Assembly: GCF_012911005.2 (NCBI RefSeq)
Contig: NZ_WTVS01000001.1
Coordinates: 171,865 to 235,864 of the forward strand
Source of the DNA: Aromatoleum toluolicum
Lineage (GTDB): Bacteria; Pseudomonadota; Gammaproteobacteria; Burkholderiales; Rhodocyclaceae
Length of the DNA: 64,000 nucleotides
Direction of reading: 5' to 3'
Shown piece by piece: positions 53,998-62,625 of the stretch (its first letter is position 1; each line of letters opens with the position of its first letter). The notes below the pieces were generated by a model. The model was given only the letters and a program-made list of their open reading frames with translations, made no database searches and was not told the DNA's origin. The position numbers were made by a program, and so were the translations under genes.

Positions 53998-55665
53998 TCA
54001 ACCTCCGATCATTTCAGTATTGGCAGCGCCCGGCGGCACCATCGGATAAACAAATTCCTCGCGGCTGATCGATGCATGGATCAGGCACGGCCCACGGCTC
54101 TGCAGCGCCTGCGCGAGCGTCGCACGCGGATTCGGCGAACTGTCCAGATCCACTGCCGCGATGCCGAAGCCCTCCGCGATCTTCAGGAAATCGGGTTCGC
54201 CGCGATACTTCGACGCAAACACGCGCTTGCCGTAGAACAGGTTTTGCTGCTGGTACACCAGGCCAAGCGAGTTGTTGTTCATCAGCACGATCTTGACGTT
54301 CAGCCCCTCCTCGGCGAGCGTCGCAAGCTCCTGGATGTTCATCTTGAAGCTGCCATCTCCGGTAAAGCACACCACGGTACGATCGGGTTCGGAGAGCGCG
54401 GCGCCGATCGCCGCCGGCACGCCGAATCCCATGGTCCCGAGGCCGCCCGAGGTCAGCCACTGGCGCGGGCGGCGGAAGGGATAGGCCTGGGCGACCCACA
54501 TCTGGTGCTGCCCCACGTCGGTCGCGATAACGGCCTCGTCATCGAGCACGGCGGCAACCGCATGCACCAGACCGTAGTGGGTGCGCGGATCGTCGCGCCC
54601 CGGCATCGCCATCGGGAAGCGTGACTTCAGGCTATCCACATGGGACAGCCAGCGCTTGCGAAGATTGTGCTTCACGCGCGGCAACAAGGCCTCCAACGCG
54701 GTCGCGACATCGCCGTTGATCGCAACATGAGCGGCCTTGATCTTGTGCAGTTCGGCCGGATCGATATCGATATGGATGATCTGCGCATTGGGGCAGAACT
54801 GTGCCGCCTTGCCGATCGCCCGATCGTCGAAGCGTGCGCCGACACAGATCAGCAGATCCGACTCCTCGAGAACGAAATTCGTGTAGCGCGCGGCGTGCAT
54901 GCCGAGCATGCCGATGGACAGGGGATGATCGACCGGCATCGTGCCCAGCGCCATCAACGTCATCGTAGTCGGAAGTCCGGCCTGCTCCGCCAGCGTGACG
55001 GCGAGCCGCGAGGCCCCCGAATGCACGACACCCCCACCCAGATACAGCACCGGACGCTCCGCCTCGTCGATCATCTTCGCCGCCGACTCGATCGCAACCA
55101 TGTCCAGCGCGGGCACCGGATCCGGCACTGCTGGCTCGGGGTAGGCCTCGAAGCTCACCAGCTGATTCTGCACGTCCTTCGGAACGTCTACGAGCACCGG
55201 CCCGGGCCGACCGGACATCGCGATGCGGAACGCCTGCGGGATGACCTCGAGCAGTTCCGCCGCGGAGCGAACGAGAAAGTTGTGTTTGGTGATCGGCACC
55301 GTCATGCCGTAGATATCGACTTCCTGGAAGGCATCCGTGCCGATCATCGACAGCGGCACCTGCCCGGTTATCGCGACCATCGGGATCGAATCGAGTCGCG
55401 CATCGGCGATCGCCGTCACCAGGTTCGTCGCACCTGGACCACTGGACGCGAAACACACCTCGGGACGCCCCGACACCCGCGCCATGCCTTGCGCCATGAA
55501 GCCTGCCCCCTGCTCGTGACGCGCGAGCACGTGGCGGATGATGTCGCTACCCGACAAGGCATCGTACAGGGGCAGGATCGCCCCTCCGGGAATCCCTGCA
55601 ATGGTACGAATACCCTGCCGTTCAAGCAGGCGCACGATCAACTCGGCGCCGGTCATCTGCATCAT
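53998..55665 (-). CDS. ilvB: Acetolactate synthase catalytic subunit, IlvB type
   Basis: Thiamine-diphosphate enzyme making acetolactate (Val/Leu) and acetohydroxybutyrate (Ile). The 555-residue product has the catalytic glutamate region ARHEQGAGFMAQGMAR, the FAD region and the ThDP motif GDGSFKMNIQELATLAEEGLNVKIVLMNNN. The ATG at 55663-55665 has AAGGAG at good spacing; upstream in-frame starts lie close to or within the leader terminator. Expression is probably set by the valine-rich leader peptide and attenuator just upstream. Confidence 0.96.
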   Translation of the reverse strand: MMQMTGAELIVRLLERQGIRTIAGIPGGAILPLYDALSGSDIIRHVLARHEQGAGFMAQGMARVSGRPEVCFASSGPGATNLVTAIADARLDSIPMVAITGQVPLSMIGTDAFQEVDIYGMTVPITKHNFLVRSAAELLEVIPQAFRIAMSGRPGPVLVDVPKDVQNQLVSFEAYPEPAVPDPVPALDMVAIESAAKMIDEAERPVLYLGGGVVHSGASRLAVTLAEQAGLPTTMTLMALGTMPVDHPLSIGMLGMHAARYTNFVLEESDLLICVGARFDDRAIGKAAQFCPNAQIIHIDIDPAELHKIKAAHVAINGDVATALEALLPRVKHNLRKRWLSHVDSLKSRFPMAMPGRDDPRTHYGLVHAVAAVLDDEAVIATDVGQHQMWVAQAYPFRRPRQWLTSGGLGTMGFGVPAAIGAALSEPDRTVVCFTGDGSFKMNIQELATLAEEGLNVKIVLMNNNSLGLVYQQQNLFYGKRVFASKYRGEPDFLKIAEGFGIAAVDLDSSPNPRATLAQALQSRGPCLIHASISREEFVYPMVPPGAANTEMIGG

Positions 55666-55710
55666 GTTGCGCTCCTTCGGTTCGGTGTCGGGCATCAAAA
55701 CCGGCGGCGC

Positions 55711-55752
55711 AAAAAACAAAACCCCCGCCGGGCTTGCGCGCCGGCGGGGGTT
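55711..55752 (-). terminator. Attenuator terminator in the ilvB leader
   Basis: A perfect 12-bp stem (AACCCCCGCCGG and complement, nine-base loop) is followed on the minus strand by a T-rich run (TTTTGTTTTTT). It begins about 25 bases after the leader-peptide stop and about 45 bases before the ilvB start. Confidence 0.92.
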
Positions 55753-55776
55753 GGAATCTCTTGCTTGCTTCTGCCC

Positions 55777-55863
55777 TTACCCTCGAGACGCGCGACCGCC
55801 TACGCGTACTACTACGCGTACGGACAGAGCTACTACGACGAGGGCACGAACCAGATTGGTCAT
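55777..55863 (-). CDS. Valine-rich ilvB leader peptide (IvbL-like)
   Basis: A 28-codon frame from ATG at 55861-55863 to TAA at 55777-55779. It has nine valines (positions 5, 9, 10, 11, 15, 17, 18, 19, 21) and three leucines (4, 8, 13), a composition expected of a leader peptide that senses charged tRNA-Val and tRNA-Leu, like E. coli IvbL. The arms TACGCGTA at 55801-55808 and 55813-55820 form an 8-bp hairpin over codons 15-21, the expected place of a pause hairpin. No strong Shine-Dalgarno is visible. It lies between the fadD stop and the ilvB terminator. Confidence 0.85.
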   Translation of the reverse strand: MTNLVRALVVVALSVRVVVRVGGRASRG

Positions 55864-55931
55864 CGGGATAAGAACAAACAGTTAGCACATGAATCTAAAC
55901 ATAGACCCAACGGAAACACAAGCACAATTGC

Positions 55932-57599
55932 TCACGCCTGCCCGTCGCGCAGCAGTCGTCGCAGGATCTTGCCGACGTTGGTCTTCGGCAGCTCCTCGCG
56001 GAACTCGACCTGATGCGGCACCTTGTAGGCAGTCAGATTCGTCCGGCAGTGCGCGACGATGTCCTCCTTCGTCAGCGCAGGATCCTTGCGCACGACGAAC
56101 ACTTTTACTGCTTCACCGGTCCGTTCGTCCGGAACCCCGACGGCGGCCACCTCGAGCACCCCCGGATGGCTGGCGATGACATCCTCGACCTCGTTCGGAA
56201 AGACGTTGAAGCCCGACACGAGAATCATGTCCTTCTTGCGATCGACGATGCGGACGAAGCCGCGCTCATCGATCGTCGCCACATCGCCGGTACGCAGGAA
56301 ACCGTCCGCGGTGAAGGCATTGGCCGTCTCCTCCGGCCGCTGCCAGTAGCCCCGCATCACCTGCGGGCCGCGCACGCACAGCTCGCCCGGCTGCCCCAGC
56401 GGCACCTCCTCGCCACTATCGCCGCGGACGCTGACCTCCGTCGACGAGACCGGCAGTCCGATGGAGTGATTGAACTGCGGCAGGTCGAGTGGATTGATCG
56501 TCACCGCCGGAGACGTCTCCGTCAGACCATATGCCTCCACGAGCGGGCGGCCGGTCACGCGGCGCCACTTTTCGGCCACTGCCTGTTGCACGGCCATGCC
56601 GCCGCCCAGTGTGATGTGCAGGGACGAAAAATCGAGCTTGCTGAAGTCCTCGTTGTTCAGAAGTGCGTTGAACAGGGTGTTCACACCGGTGATCGCGGTA
56701 AATCGGTATTTACCGAGTTCCTTGACGAACCCCGGAATATCCCTCGGATTGGTAATCAGCACGTTCATCGCACCGACCTTGAAAAACGTCAGACAGTTCG
56801 CCGTCAGCGAGAAGATGTGATACAGGGGCAATGCCGTGATGATGATCTCCCCTTCCGTGCGCAGGTAGGGCTTGATCCACGCATGCGCCTGCTGCAGGTT
56901 CGCAATGATGTTGCCATGCGTCAGGACTGCGCCCTTCGCCACGCCTGTCGTGCCGCCGGTATATTGGAGATAGGCGACGTCATCATGACCGATCTCCACC
57001 GTCTGCAATGGATGTCGCCCCCCCGTCGCCAGCGCCTCGGAAAAGCGCACGCATCCTGGAATTTTCCATGACGGCACCATCTTCTTTACGTGGCGCACGA
57101 CGAAATCGACCAGCATGCCCTTCGGGAAACCGAGCAACTCGCCGAGGCTGGTCACCACGACGTTCCGCACCTTCTGGCGCTGCAGGACATCCTCCAGCGT
57201 GTGCGCGAAGTTCTCCACGATGACGATCGTGTCCGCCCCCGAATCCCGGATCTGGTGCTCCAGTTCTCGCGCCGTGTAGAGGGGGTTAACGTTCACAACC
57301 GTATAGCCGGCACGCAGGGCCCCAAACATCGCGATCGGGTACTGCAGGAGATTGGGCATCATCAGCGCCACGCGAGCCCCGCGCGGCAACTTCAGTTCGC
57401 CTTGCAGATAGCCCGCGAATTGCGCCGAAAGCCGGTCCAGCTCCGCATACGTGATGGATTTCCCCATATTCACGTAGGCGACGCGGTCGGCGAACTGGCG
57501 CACCCCCTGAGAAAATACGTCGGCGAGCGACGCAAACTCGTTGACGTCGATTTCCGCCGGAATTCCGGGGGGATAGCTCTTAAGCCAGATCTTTTCCAC
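55932..57599 (-). CDS. fadD: Long-chain fatty-acid-CoA ligase FadD
   Basis: Activates fatty acids to acyl-CoA at the inner membrane for beta-oxidation. The 555-residue product has the AMP-binding P-loop [14 protein letters not shown], the YGLTETSP motif and the C-terminal catalytic lysine in [12 protein letters not shown]. The start is GTG at 57599 ([14 protein letters not shown] follows), with GGAGGAG just upstream and alignment to E. coli FadD; the open frame continues 36 codons further. It is followed by the ilvB leader on the same strand. Confidence 0.93.
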   Translation of the reverse strand: MEKIWLKSYPPGIPAEIDVNEFASLADVFSQGVRQFADRVAYVNMGKSITYAELDRLSAQFAGYLQGELKLPRGARVALMMPNLLQYPIAMFGALRAGYTVVNVNPLYTARELEHQIRDSGADTIVIVENFAHTLEDVLQRQKVRNVVVTSLGELLGFPKGMLVDFVVRHVKKMVPSWKIPGCVRFSEALATGGRHPLQTVEIGHDDVAYLQYTGGTTGVAKGAVLTHGNIIANLQQAHAWIKPYLRTEGEIIITALPLYHIFSLTANCLTFFKVGAMNVLITNPRDIPGFVKELGKYRFTAITGVNTLFNALLNNEDFSKLDFSSLHITLGGGMAVQQAVAEKWRRVTGRPLVEAYGLTETSPAVTINPLDLPQFNHSIGLPVSSTEVSVRGDSGEEVPLGQPGELCVRGPQVMRGYWQRPEETANAFTADGFLRTGDVATIDERGFVRIVDRKKDMILVSGFNVFPNEVEDVIASHPGVLEVAAVGVPDERTGEAVKVFVVRKDPALTKEDIVAHCRTNLTAYKVPHQVEFREELPKTNVGKILRRLLRDGQA

Positions 57600-57801
57600 A
57601 GCACTCCTCCAACAGTTGGAATTGACGCCGGACCAGCAACTTCCAGCGGCGCCCTCCCGAGGCATTACCGGCAACGCGTTGTCGGCGCCGCCGGCTTCCA
57701 GCTGCATGCCCTCGCCTCATCGGACGAAGGTCGTGTTGTGCCTTGTCCCGCGCACTTCCCGGCGCGAGGATTGAACTGCGGCAGGACCTGCCTGCCTTGC
57801 C

Positions 57802-58254
57802 TCAAGCCTCTTCGCCCGGCTCTTGCGGCCAGTTCCGGATGTAATTCTTGAGCATGCGGTTCTCGAAACTTTGCTCCTCGAGCACCGCTTTGGCCACGTC
57901 ATGGAAAGAAACGACCCCGAGCAGCATCGTCCCGTCCATTACCGGCAGATAGCGCTGACGATGCTCCACCATGAGACGCCGAAGCTCGTCCATTTCCATG
58001 TTCGGCGATGCCGCGATGGGCCCCGACAGCATCGCCTGCTCGATCGCCATCCTGCCCCATTCGGCGCCACCCTTATGCACCGCACGCAAAACTTCGCGGA
58101 AGGTCAGCATGCCGACCATCTGGCCGTGCGAAAAGACCACGAGCGAACCGACATCCTGTTCGGTCATGATGTCGACCGCCTCGGCAAGGCTCTTGTTCGG
58201 CGCTATGGTGTAGAGCACCTTGCCCTTGATCGCAAGAATCTCGCTCACCAGCAT
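57802..58254 (-). CDS. CBS-domain pair protein
   Basis: A 150-residue soluble protein made of two CBS motifs (about 10-65 and 75-130; e.g. DVGSLVVFSHGQMVGMLTFREVL and YLPVMDGTMLLGVVSFHDVAKAV). Such stand-alone Bateman modules bind adenine nucleotides and act as energy sensors. The partner is unknown. It lies 202 bases upstream of fadD on the same strand; that spacer shows only a small GGCAGG-T-CCTGCC inverted repeat. Confidence 0.9.
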   Translation of the reverse strand: MLVSEILAIKGKVLYTIAPNKSLAEAVDIMTEQDVGSLVVFSHGQMVGMLTFREVLRAVHKGGAEWGRMAIEQAMLSGPIAASPNMEMDELRRLMVEHRQRYLPVMDGTMLLGVVSFHDVAKAVLEEQSFENRMLKNYIRNWPQEPGEEA

Positions 58255-58362
58255 GCCAATCCCCTTTCCAAATTCATAACAACTGACCCAAGTGCATGAT
58301 ATTGCATAGTCCCGATCAGGAAAAGACCACGCGAACGCACAATCGAACCGACGCCCAAGGCC

Positions 58363-58686
58363 TCAGCGCTTCAATTCGCCCAGCTTGTCCTTGCGCGCAG
58401 CCCACTCATCGGCATCCGACAGCGGCTCCTTGCGCTCGACGATCGGCTTCCACTCCTTCGCGAGCTCGGCATTCAGGGCGATGAAATGGCGCTGTCCCTC
58501 GGGCACGTCGTCTTCGGCGTAGATGGCCTCGACCGGACATTCGGCCACGCACAAGGTGCAGTCGATGCACTCCGCCGGATCGATCACGAGAAAATTCGCC
58601 CCCTCGCGGAAGCAGTCCACGGGGCACACATCCACACAGTCCGTGTACTTGCAGCGGATGCAGGCTTCTGTCACTACGTAGGCCAT
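58363..58686 (-). CDS. fdxA: Seven-iron ferredoxin FdxA
   Basis: A 107-residue ferredoxin. The N-terminal cysteine cluster [18 protein letters not shown] and second cluster [12 protein letters not shown] bind 3Fe-4S and 4Fe-4S centres; the C-terminal extension ([13 protein letters not shown]) is typical of FdxA. The open frame extends far upstream, but [10 protein letters not shown] is the known start. It is divergent from trxA. Confidence 0.95.
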   Translation of the reverse strand: MAYVVTEACIRCKYTDCVDVCPVDCFREGANFLVIDPAECIDCTLCVAECPVEAIYAEDDVPEGQRHFIALNAELAKEWKPIVERKEPLSDADEWAARKDKLGELKR

Positions 58687-58747
58687 CGTCTTTAACTCCT
58701 GTTGGTCAAGTCGGCACGTGCCGCCCGGGCGCACCGGCTTCTTCGAC

Positions 58748-58753
58748 AATATA
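58748..58753 (-). promoter_or_regulatory. Possible -10 for fdxA
   Basis: TATATT on the minus strand lies about 60 bases upstream of the fdxA ATG. The sequence 17-18 bases further upstream (GTCAAA/TGTCAA) is only a weak -35. Confidence 0.4.
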
Positions 58754-58827
58754 GCCGAGACCCTCGCCGTTTTGACACAAGCACGGGCAAACCCCGATCG
58801 CAGAAGCGGTGAAAATGGGCGAAACGC

Positions 58828-58856
58828 TTGACGTGCGGGGCAGCTTGGCATAACTT
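58828..58856 (+). promoter_or_regulatory. Possible sigma-70 promoter for trxA
   Basis: TTGACG (58828-58833) and TAACTT (58851-58856) are 17 bases apart, about 105 bases before the trxA ATG. The -35 is strong, the -10 moderate. Confidence 0.5.
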
Positions 58857-58960
58857 TTCCCGACACTCTGAAGTGGCAGCCCTCTCCTGCCATTGTCCCC
58901 AAGGGCCGTACCGGCCCGACTCCCAATCCGAATGACAGCAAGACCTTGATGCGAGGAATC

Positions 58961-59287
58961 ATGAGCGAGCATATCCATTACGTCACCGACGGCAACTTCG
59001 AGGCCGAGGTGCTTCAGGCACAAACCCCGGTGCTGGTCGATTACTGGGCCGAATGGTGCGGTCCGTGCAAGATGATCGCTCCGATCCTCGACGACATCGC
59101 CAAGGAATATGCCGGGAAGCTCAAGGTCGCCAAGCTGAACATCGACGAAAACCAGGAAACGCCCGCCAAGTTCGGCATTCGCGGCATCCCGACGCTGATG
59201 CTGTTCAAGGGCGGCAATGTCGAGGCCACCAAGGTTGGCGCGCTTTCCAAGTCACAACTCACTGCCTTCATTGACAGCAATCTCTGA
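58961..59287 (+). CDS. trxA: Thioredoxin
   Basis: A 108-residue dithiol reductant with the active site [10 protein letters not shown] and the cis-proline loop [10 protein letters not shown]. The ATG at 58961 has GAGGA upstream and gives the usual length; upstream in-frame starts add five residues. It precedes rho, as in most proteobacteria. Confidence 0.96.
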   Translation: MSEHIHYVTDGNFEAEVLQAQTPVLVDYWAEWCGPCKMIAPILDDIAKEYAGKLKVAKLNIDENQETPAKFGIRGIPTLMLFKGGNVEATKVGALSKSQLTAFIDSNL

Positions 59288-59360
59288 CCGGGGCTAAAGT
59301 CCAGCCCTGACTGCGCGGCGCCCCCGCTCCCGAAGCCGGCCTTCCGGCGCCGCAGCAGCA

Positions 59361-59420
59361 CCTTCCGCAGCATCCCCCTCACCGGTTTCATCCATCTGCG
59401 CCCCGTCGCGCCCCTTCGCC
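59361..59420 (+). promoter_or_regulatory. C-rich, G-poor rho leader (candidate rut site)
   Basis: The 60 bases before the rho ATG contain 32 C and only 10 G, with many pyrimidine-C steps, and no Shine-Dalgarno. This is the composition of Rho-utilisation sites. In E. coli rho is autoregulated by Rho-dependent termination in its leader; the same is inferred here. Just upstream, GCGGCGCC and GGCGCCGC form an 8-bp inverted repeat that may end trxA. Confidence 0.5.
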
Positions 59421-60680
59421 ATGCATTTATCGGAGCTCAAGTCCCTCCACGTCAGCCAATTGCTTGAAATGGCGGTCGCCAATGAAATCGAAGGCGCGAA
59501 CCGCCTGCGCAAGCAGGAACTGGTATTTGCCCTGCTCAAGAACAGGGCCAAGAAAGGGGAACCCATATACGGTGACGGGGCGCTGGAAGTACTCCCCGAC
59601 GGCTTCGGATTCCTGCGCTCGCCCGACATCTCCTACCTCGCCGGCACGGACGACATCTATGTCTCGCCGTCACAGATCCGTCGCTTCAACCTGCACACGG
59701 GCGACACCATCGAGGGCGAGATCCGCACCCCGAAGGACGGCGAGCGCTACTTCGCGCTCGTCAAGCTCGACAAGATCAACGGTGAACCGCCCGAGAACTG
59801 CAAGCACAAGATCCTCTTCGAGAACCTGACTCCGCTGCACCCGAACGAATGCCTCAAGCTCGAGCGAGACATTCGTGGCGAGGAGAACATCACGAGCCGG
59901 ATCATCGACATGATCGCGCCGATCGGCAAGGGGCAGCGCGGTCTGCTGGTCGCTCCGCCAAAAAGCGGCAAGACCGTGATGCTGCAGCACATTGCCCACG
60001 CGATCTCGGCCAACCACCCGGACGTCGCCCTCATTGTGCTTCTGATCGACGAGCGTCCTGAAGAAGTCACCGAAATGCAGCGCTCGGTCAAGGGCGAAGT
60101 GGTTGCATCCACCTTCGACGAACCCGCTTCACGGCATGTGCAGGTCGCCGAGATGGTCATTGAAAAGGCCAAGCGCCTCACCGAACACAAGAAGGACGTC
60201 GTCATCCTGCTCGACTCCCTCACCCGCCTGGCACGCGCATACAATACGGTTGTTCCTGCATCCGGCAAGGTTCTGACCGGCGGTGTCGACGCCAACGCCT
60301 TGCAGAAGCCGAAGCGTTTCTTCGGCGCAGCACGCAACCTCGAGGAAGGCGGCTCGCTCACCATCATCGCCACCGCGCTGATCGACACCGGCAGCCGGAT
60401 GGACGAGGTGATCTATGAGGAGTTCAAGGGCACCGGCAACATGGAACTGCACCTCGATCGCCGCATGGCCGAGAAGCGCGTGTATCCGGCCATCAACGTC
60501 AACCGCTCCGGCACCCGTCGCGAGGAGTTGCTGATGAAGGCGGACGTGCTGCAGAAAGTCTGGGTGTTGCGCAAACTGCTGTACGGCATGGACGACATCG
60601 ACGCGATGGAATTCCTGATGGACAAGGTCAAGGCGACCAAAAGCAACGCGGAGTTCTTCGACGCGATGCGCCGCGGATGA
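59421..60680 (+). CDS. rho: Transcription termination factor Rho
   Basis: Hexameric RNA helicase that ends untranslated transcripts. The 419-residue product has the N-terminal RNA-binding domain ([28 protein letters not shown]), Walker A PPKSGKTV, Walker [18 protein letters not shown] and the Q/R loops. The length is normal with no insertion domain. It ends at a strong bidirectional terminator. Confidence 0.98.
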   Translation: MHLSELKSLHVSQLLEMAVANEIEGANRLRKQELVFALLKNRAKKGEPIYGDGALEVLPDGFGFLRSPDISYLAGTDDIYVSPSQIRRFNLHTGDTIEGEIRTPKDGERYFALVKLDKINGEPPENCKHKILFENLTPLHPNECLKLERDIRGEENITSRIIDMIAPIGKGQRGLLVAPPKSGKTVMLQHIAHAISANHPDVALIVLLIDERPEEVTEMQRSVKGEVVASTFDEPASRHVQVAEMVIEKAKRLTEHKKDVVILLDSLTRLARAYNTVVPASGKVLTGGVDANALQKPKRFFGAARNLEEGGSLTIIATALIDTGSRMDEVIYEEFKGTGNMELHLDRRMAEKRVYPAINVNRSGTRREELLMKADVLQKVWVLRKLLYGMDDIDAMEFLMDKVKATKSNAEFFDAMRRG

Positions 60681-60696
60681 TCCGGACGGCAACATG

Positions 60697-60731
60697 AAAA
60701 AACGCCACCGATGAGGTGGCGTTTTTGTTTT
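60697..60731. terminator. Bidirectional intrinsic terminator between rho and the acyl-CoA dehydrogenase
   Basis: A 7-bp stem CGCCACC/GGTGGCG with a five-base loop, flanked by six A on one side and TTTTTGTTTTT on the other, so it works on both strands. It serves rho (plus) and the convergent gene (minus). Confidence 0.9.
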
Positions 60732-60769
60732 TCCGACCGGGAAACCAGGCCACAAAGACCGCAACGCGC

Positions 60770-61621
60770 TTACTTGTAGTCGTAGAAGCCCTTGCCGGAC
60801 TTGCGTCCGAGATAGCCCGCCTCGACCATCTCGACGAGCAGCGGCGCAGGGCGGTACTTCGGGTCCTTGAAACCTTCGAACAGGACCTGCATGACCGCCA
60901 GTTCGACATCGAGCCCGATCATGTCGGCAAGGGCCAGCGGCCCGATCGGGTGATTGCAGCCGAGCTTCATCGCCTCGTCGATCTCCGCAGCCGTGGCAAG
61001 ACCTTCACCGAGCGCAAAGATTGCCTCGTTGATCATCGGGCACAGCAGGCGATTGACGACGAACCCCGGGCTGTTGCGCACCTGGACGGGCATCTTGCCG
61101 ATCGCCTTCGCTACGGCCTCGACAGCCGCATAGGTCGCATCGGACGTCTGCAGGCCCCGAATCAGTTCGACCAGCGCCATCATGGGCACCGGATTGAAGA
61201 AATGCATGCCGATAACCCTGTCGGCGCGCTTGGTCGAAGCAGCAAGCTTTGTGATGGAGATGGACGACGTATTCGATGCCAGCAACGCATCGGCTTTCAG
61301 CGCCGCATCGAGCTGCGCAAAGATCTTCAGCTTCAGTTCAAGGTTTTCGGTTGCTGCCTCGATCACCAGATCACAATCCGCAAGCGCCCCGACGTCGCTG
61401 GCCGTCGCGATCCGCGCAAGCGCCTCCGCTTTCTGCGCCTCCGTCATCTTCTCCTTCTTGATCAGACGATCGAGGCTCGCAGTCAGCGTGGCCAGACCGC
61501 GTTGCACGGCGGTCTCGGCGACGTCCATCATCACCACGTCGAACCCGGCGACCGCAAATGCCTGCGTGATGCCATTACCCATTGTGCCGGCGCCTACGAC
61601 GCCGATCTTCTTTAGACTCAT
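60770..61621 (-). CDS. 3-hydroxybutyryl-CoA dehydrogenase
   Basis: Oxidises 3-hydroxyacyl-CoA to 3-oxoacyl-CoA with NAD(P). The 283-residue single-function product has the nucleotide motif [12 protein letters not shown], the SNTSSI segment, the catalytic histidine in [11 protein letters not shown] and the dimer domain [15 protein letters not shown]. It could act in butyrate/PHB, beta-oxidation or aromatic degradation; context does not decide. The start at 61621 has GGGAGCGGGAAT upstream. A promoter with a palindrome at the start site lies upstream. Confidence 0.92.
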   Translation of the reverse strand: MSLKKIGVVGAGTMGNGITQAFAVAGFDVVMMDVAETAVQRGLATLTASLDRLIKKEKMTEAQKAEALARIATASDVGALADCDLVIEAATENLELKLKIFAQLDAALKADALLASNTSSISITKLAASTKRADRVIGMHFFNPVPMMALVELIRGLQTSDATYAAVEAVAKAIGKMPVQVRNSPGFVVNRLLCPMINEAIFALGEGLATAAEIDEAMKLGCNHPIGPLALADMIGLDVELAVMQVLFEGFKDPKYRPAPLLVEMVEAGYLGRKSGKGFYDYK

Positions 61622-61665
61622 ATTCCCGCTCCCTTGGTAAGTAACGCTCCGCATCGCGGCCGGCA

Positions 61666-61690
61666 CCATACTGATGCGTATGGGACTATA
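61666..61690 (-). promoter_or_regulatory. Promoter -10 with adjacent palindrome upstream of the dehydrogenase
   Basis: TATAGT (61685-61690, minus) is followed within one base by the palindrome CCATAC-TGATGC-GTATGG (61666-61683), which would cover the transcription start. This is the layout of a repressor operator. The -35 is weak. Confidence 0.5.
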
Positions 61691-61794
61691 ACGTAATGTC
61701 GGGATGCGGGCCAGCAGGGCCGGTGCGAGGCCACGCCCACGGGTGCACTGGGATGCGCCCTTGGGACGACCCGGCTTCGGGAAATGGATACCGG

Positions 61795-61823
61795 AAAAAA
61801 AATGGGAGCCCGTAGGCTCCCAT
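61795..61823 (-). terminator. Intrinsic terminator of the tRNA operon
   Basis: A perfect 9-bp stem (ATGGGAGCC / GGCTCCCAT, four-base loop) is followed on the minus strand by eight T. It lies ten bases after the last tRNA-Asp. Confidence 0.92.
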
Positions 61824-61832
61824 TTCATTTGT

Positions 61833-61909
61833 TGGCGGAGTGGACGGGGCTCGAACCCGCGACCCCCGGCGTGACAGGCCGGTATTCTAACCAACTGAAC
61901 TACCACTCC
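61833..61909 (-). tRNA. tRNA-Asp (GTC), copy 1
   Basis: A 77-base cloverleaf with acceptor GGAGTGG/CCACTCC, anticodon loop CTGTCAC (GTC), T-loop GGTTCGAGCCC and encoded CCA. Last gene of the downstream trio. Confidence 0.97.
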
Positions 61910-61973
61910 GCGCTGACCAGTTGTCGGCTATGCTTGCCGACTGCAAGTCGTCTATTCGACGCCTCGCATTATC

Positions 61974-62049
61974 TGGCGTCCCCACGGGGATTCGAACCCC
62001 GGTTATCGCCGTGAAAGGGCGGTGTCCTAGGCCTCTAGACGATGGGGAC
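61974..62049 (-). tRNA. tRNA-Glu (TTC), copy 1
   Basis: A 76-base cloverleaf with acceptor GTCCCCA/TGGGGAC, anticodon loop CTTTCAC (TTC), T-loop GGTTCGAATCC and encoded CCA. Confidence 0.97.
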
Positions 62050-62066
62050 AACGTCTTGTGCTTTGT

Positions 62067-62142
<76 letters not shown>

Positions 62143-62155
62143 AACAGAGCTGCGC

Positions 62156-62184
62156 ATTCTAGCTTTTGGCGCTACCAACCGCAA
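62156..62184 (-). promoter_or_regulatory. Promoter of the downstream Ala-Glu-Asp tRNA trio
   Basis: TTGCGG (62179-62184), 17 bases, TAGAAT (62156-62161), followed by a GC-rich stretch before tRNA-Ala. It lies between the two trios. Confidence 0.65.
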
Positions 62185-62237
62185 GCACTTTACAACAGTT
62201 ACGTCTACCACAAGCAGACCGTCGTCTGCAGTATTGT

Positions 62238-62314
62238 TGGCGGAGTGGACGGGGCTCGAACCCGCGACCCCCGGCGTGACAGGCCGGTATTCTAACCAAC
62301 TGAACTACCACTCC
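62238..62314 (-). tRNA. tRNA-Asp (GTC), copy 2
   Basis: Same 77-base gene as copy 1, anticodon GTC, encoded CCA. No T-run terminator follows it. Confidence 0.97.
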
Positions 62315-62386
62315 GCACTGACCTATTGCCCGGCCTTACCGACCGGCTCGCGAGCCGCCATTATAACTCAACGTCTCGCTGCATAC

Positions 62387-62462
62387 TGGCGTCCCCACGG
62401 GGATTCGAACCCCGGTTATCGCCGTGAAAGGGCGGTGTCCTAGGCCTCTAGACGATGGGGAC
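62387..62462 (-). tRNA. tRNA-Glu (TTC), copy 2
   Basis: Same 76-base gene as copy 1, anticodon TTC, encoded CCA. Confidence 0.97.
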
Positions 62463-62477
62463 TGCAACTCTTTCGAC

Positions 62478-62553
<76 letters not shown>

Positions 62554-62571
62554 GACGGCGAAAGAGCGCGC

Positions 62572-62600
62572 ATTATAGGGTGCCACCCGGAGGCTGTAAA
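62572..62600 (-). promoter_or_regulatory. Strong tRNA promoter with GC-rich discriminator
   Basis: TTTACA (62595-62600), exactly 17 bases, TATAAT (62572-62577), then GCGCGC. A perfect -10 followed by a GC-rich discriminator is the signature of stringently controlled stable-RNA promoters. Confidence 0.88.
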
Positions 62601-62625
62601 CCCCGAACTTTCACTTTTTTCGAGA

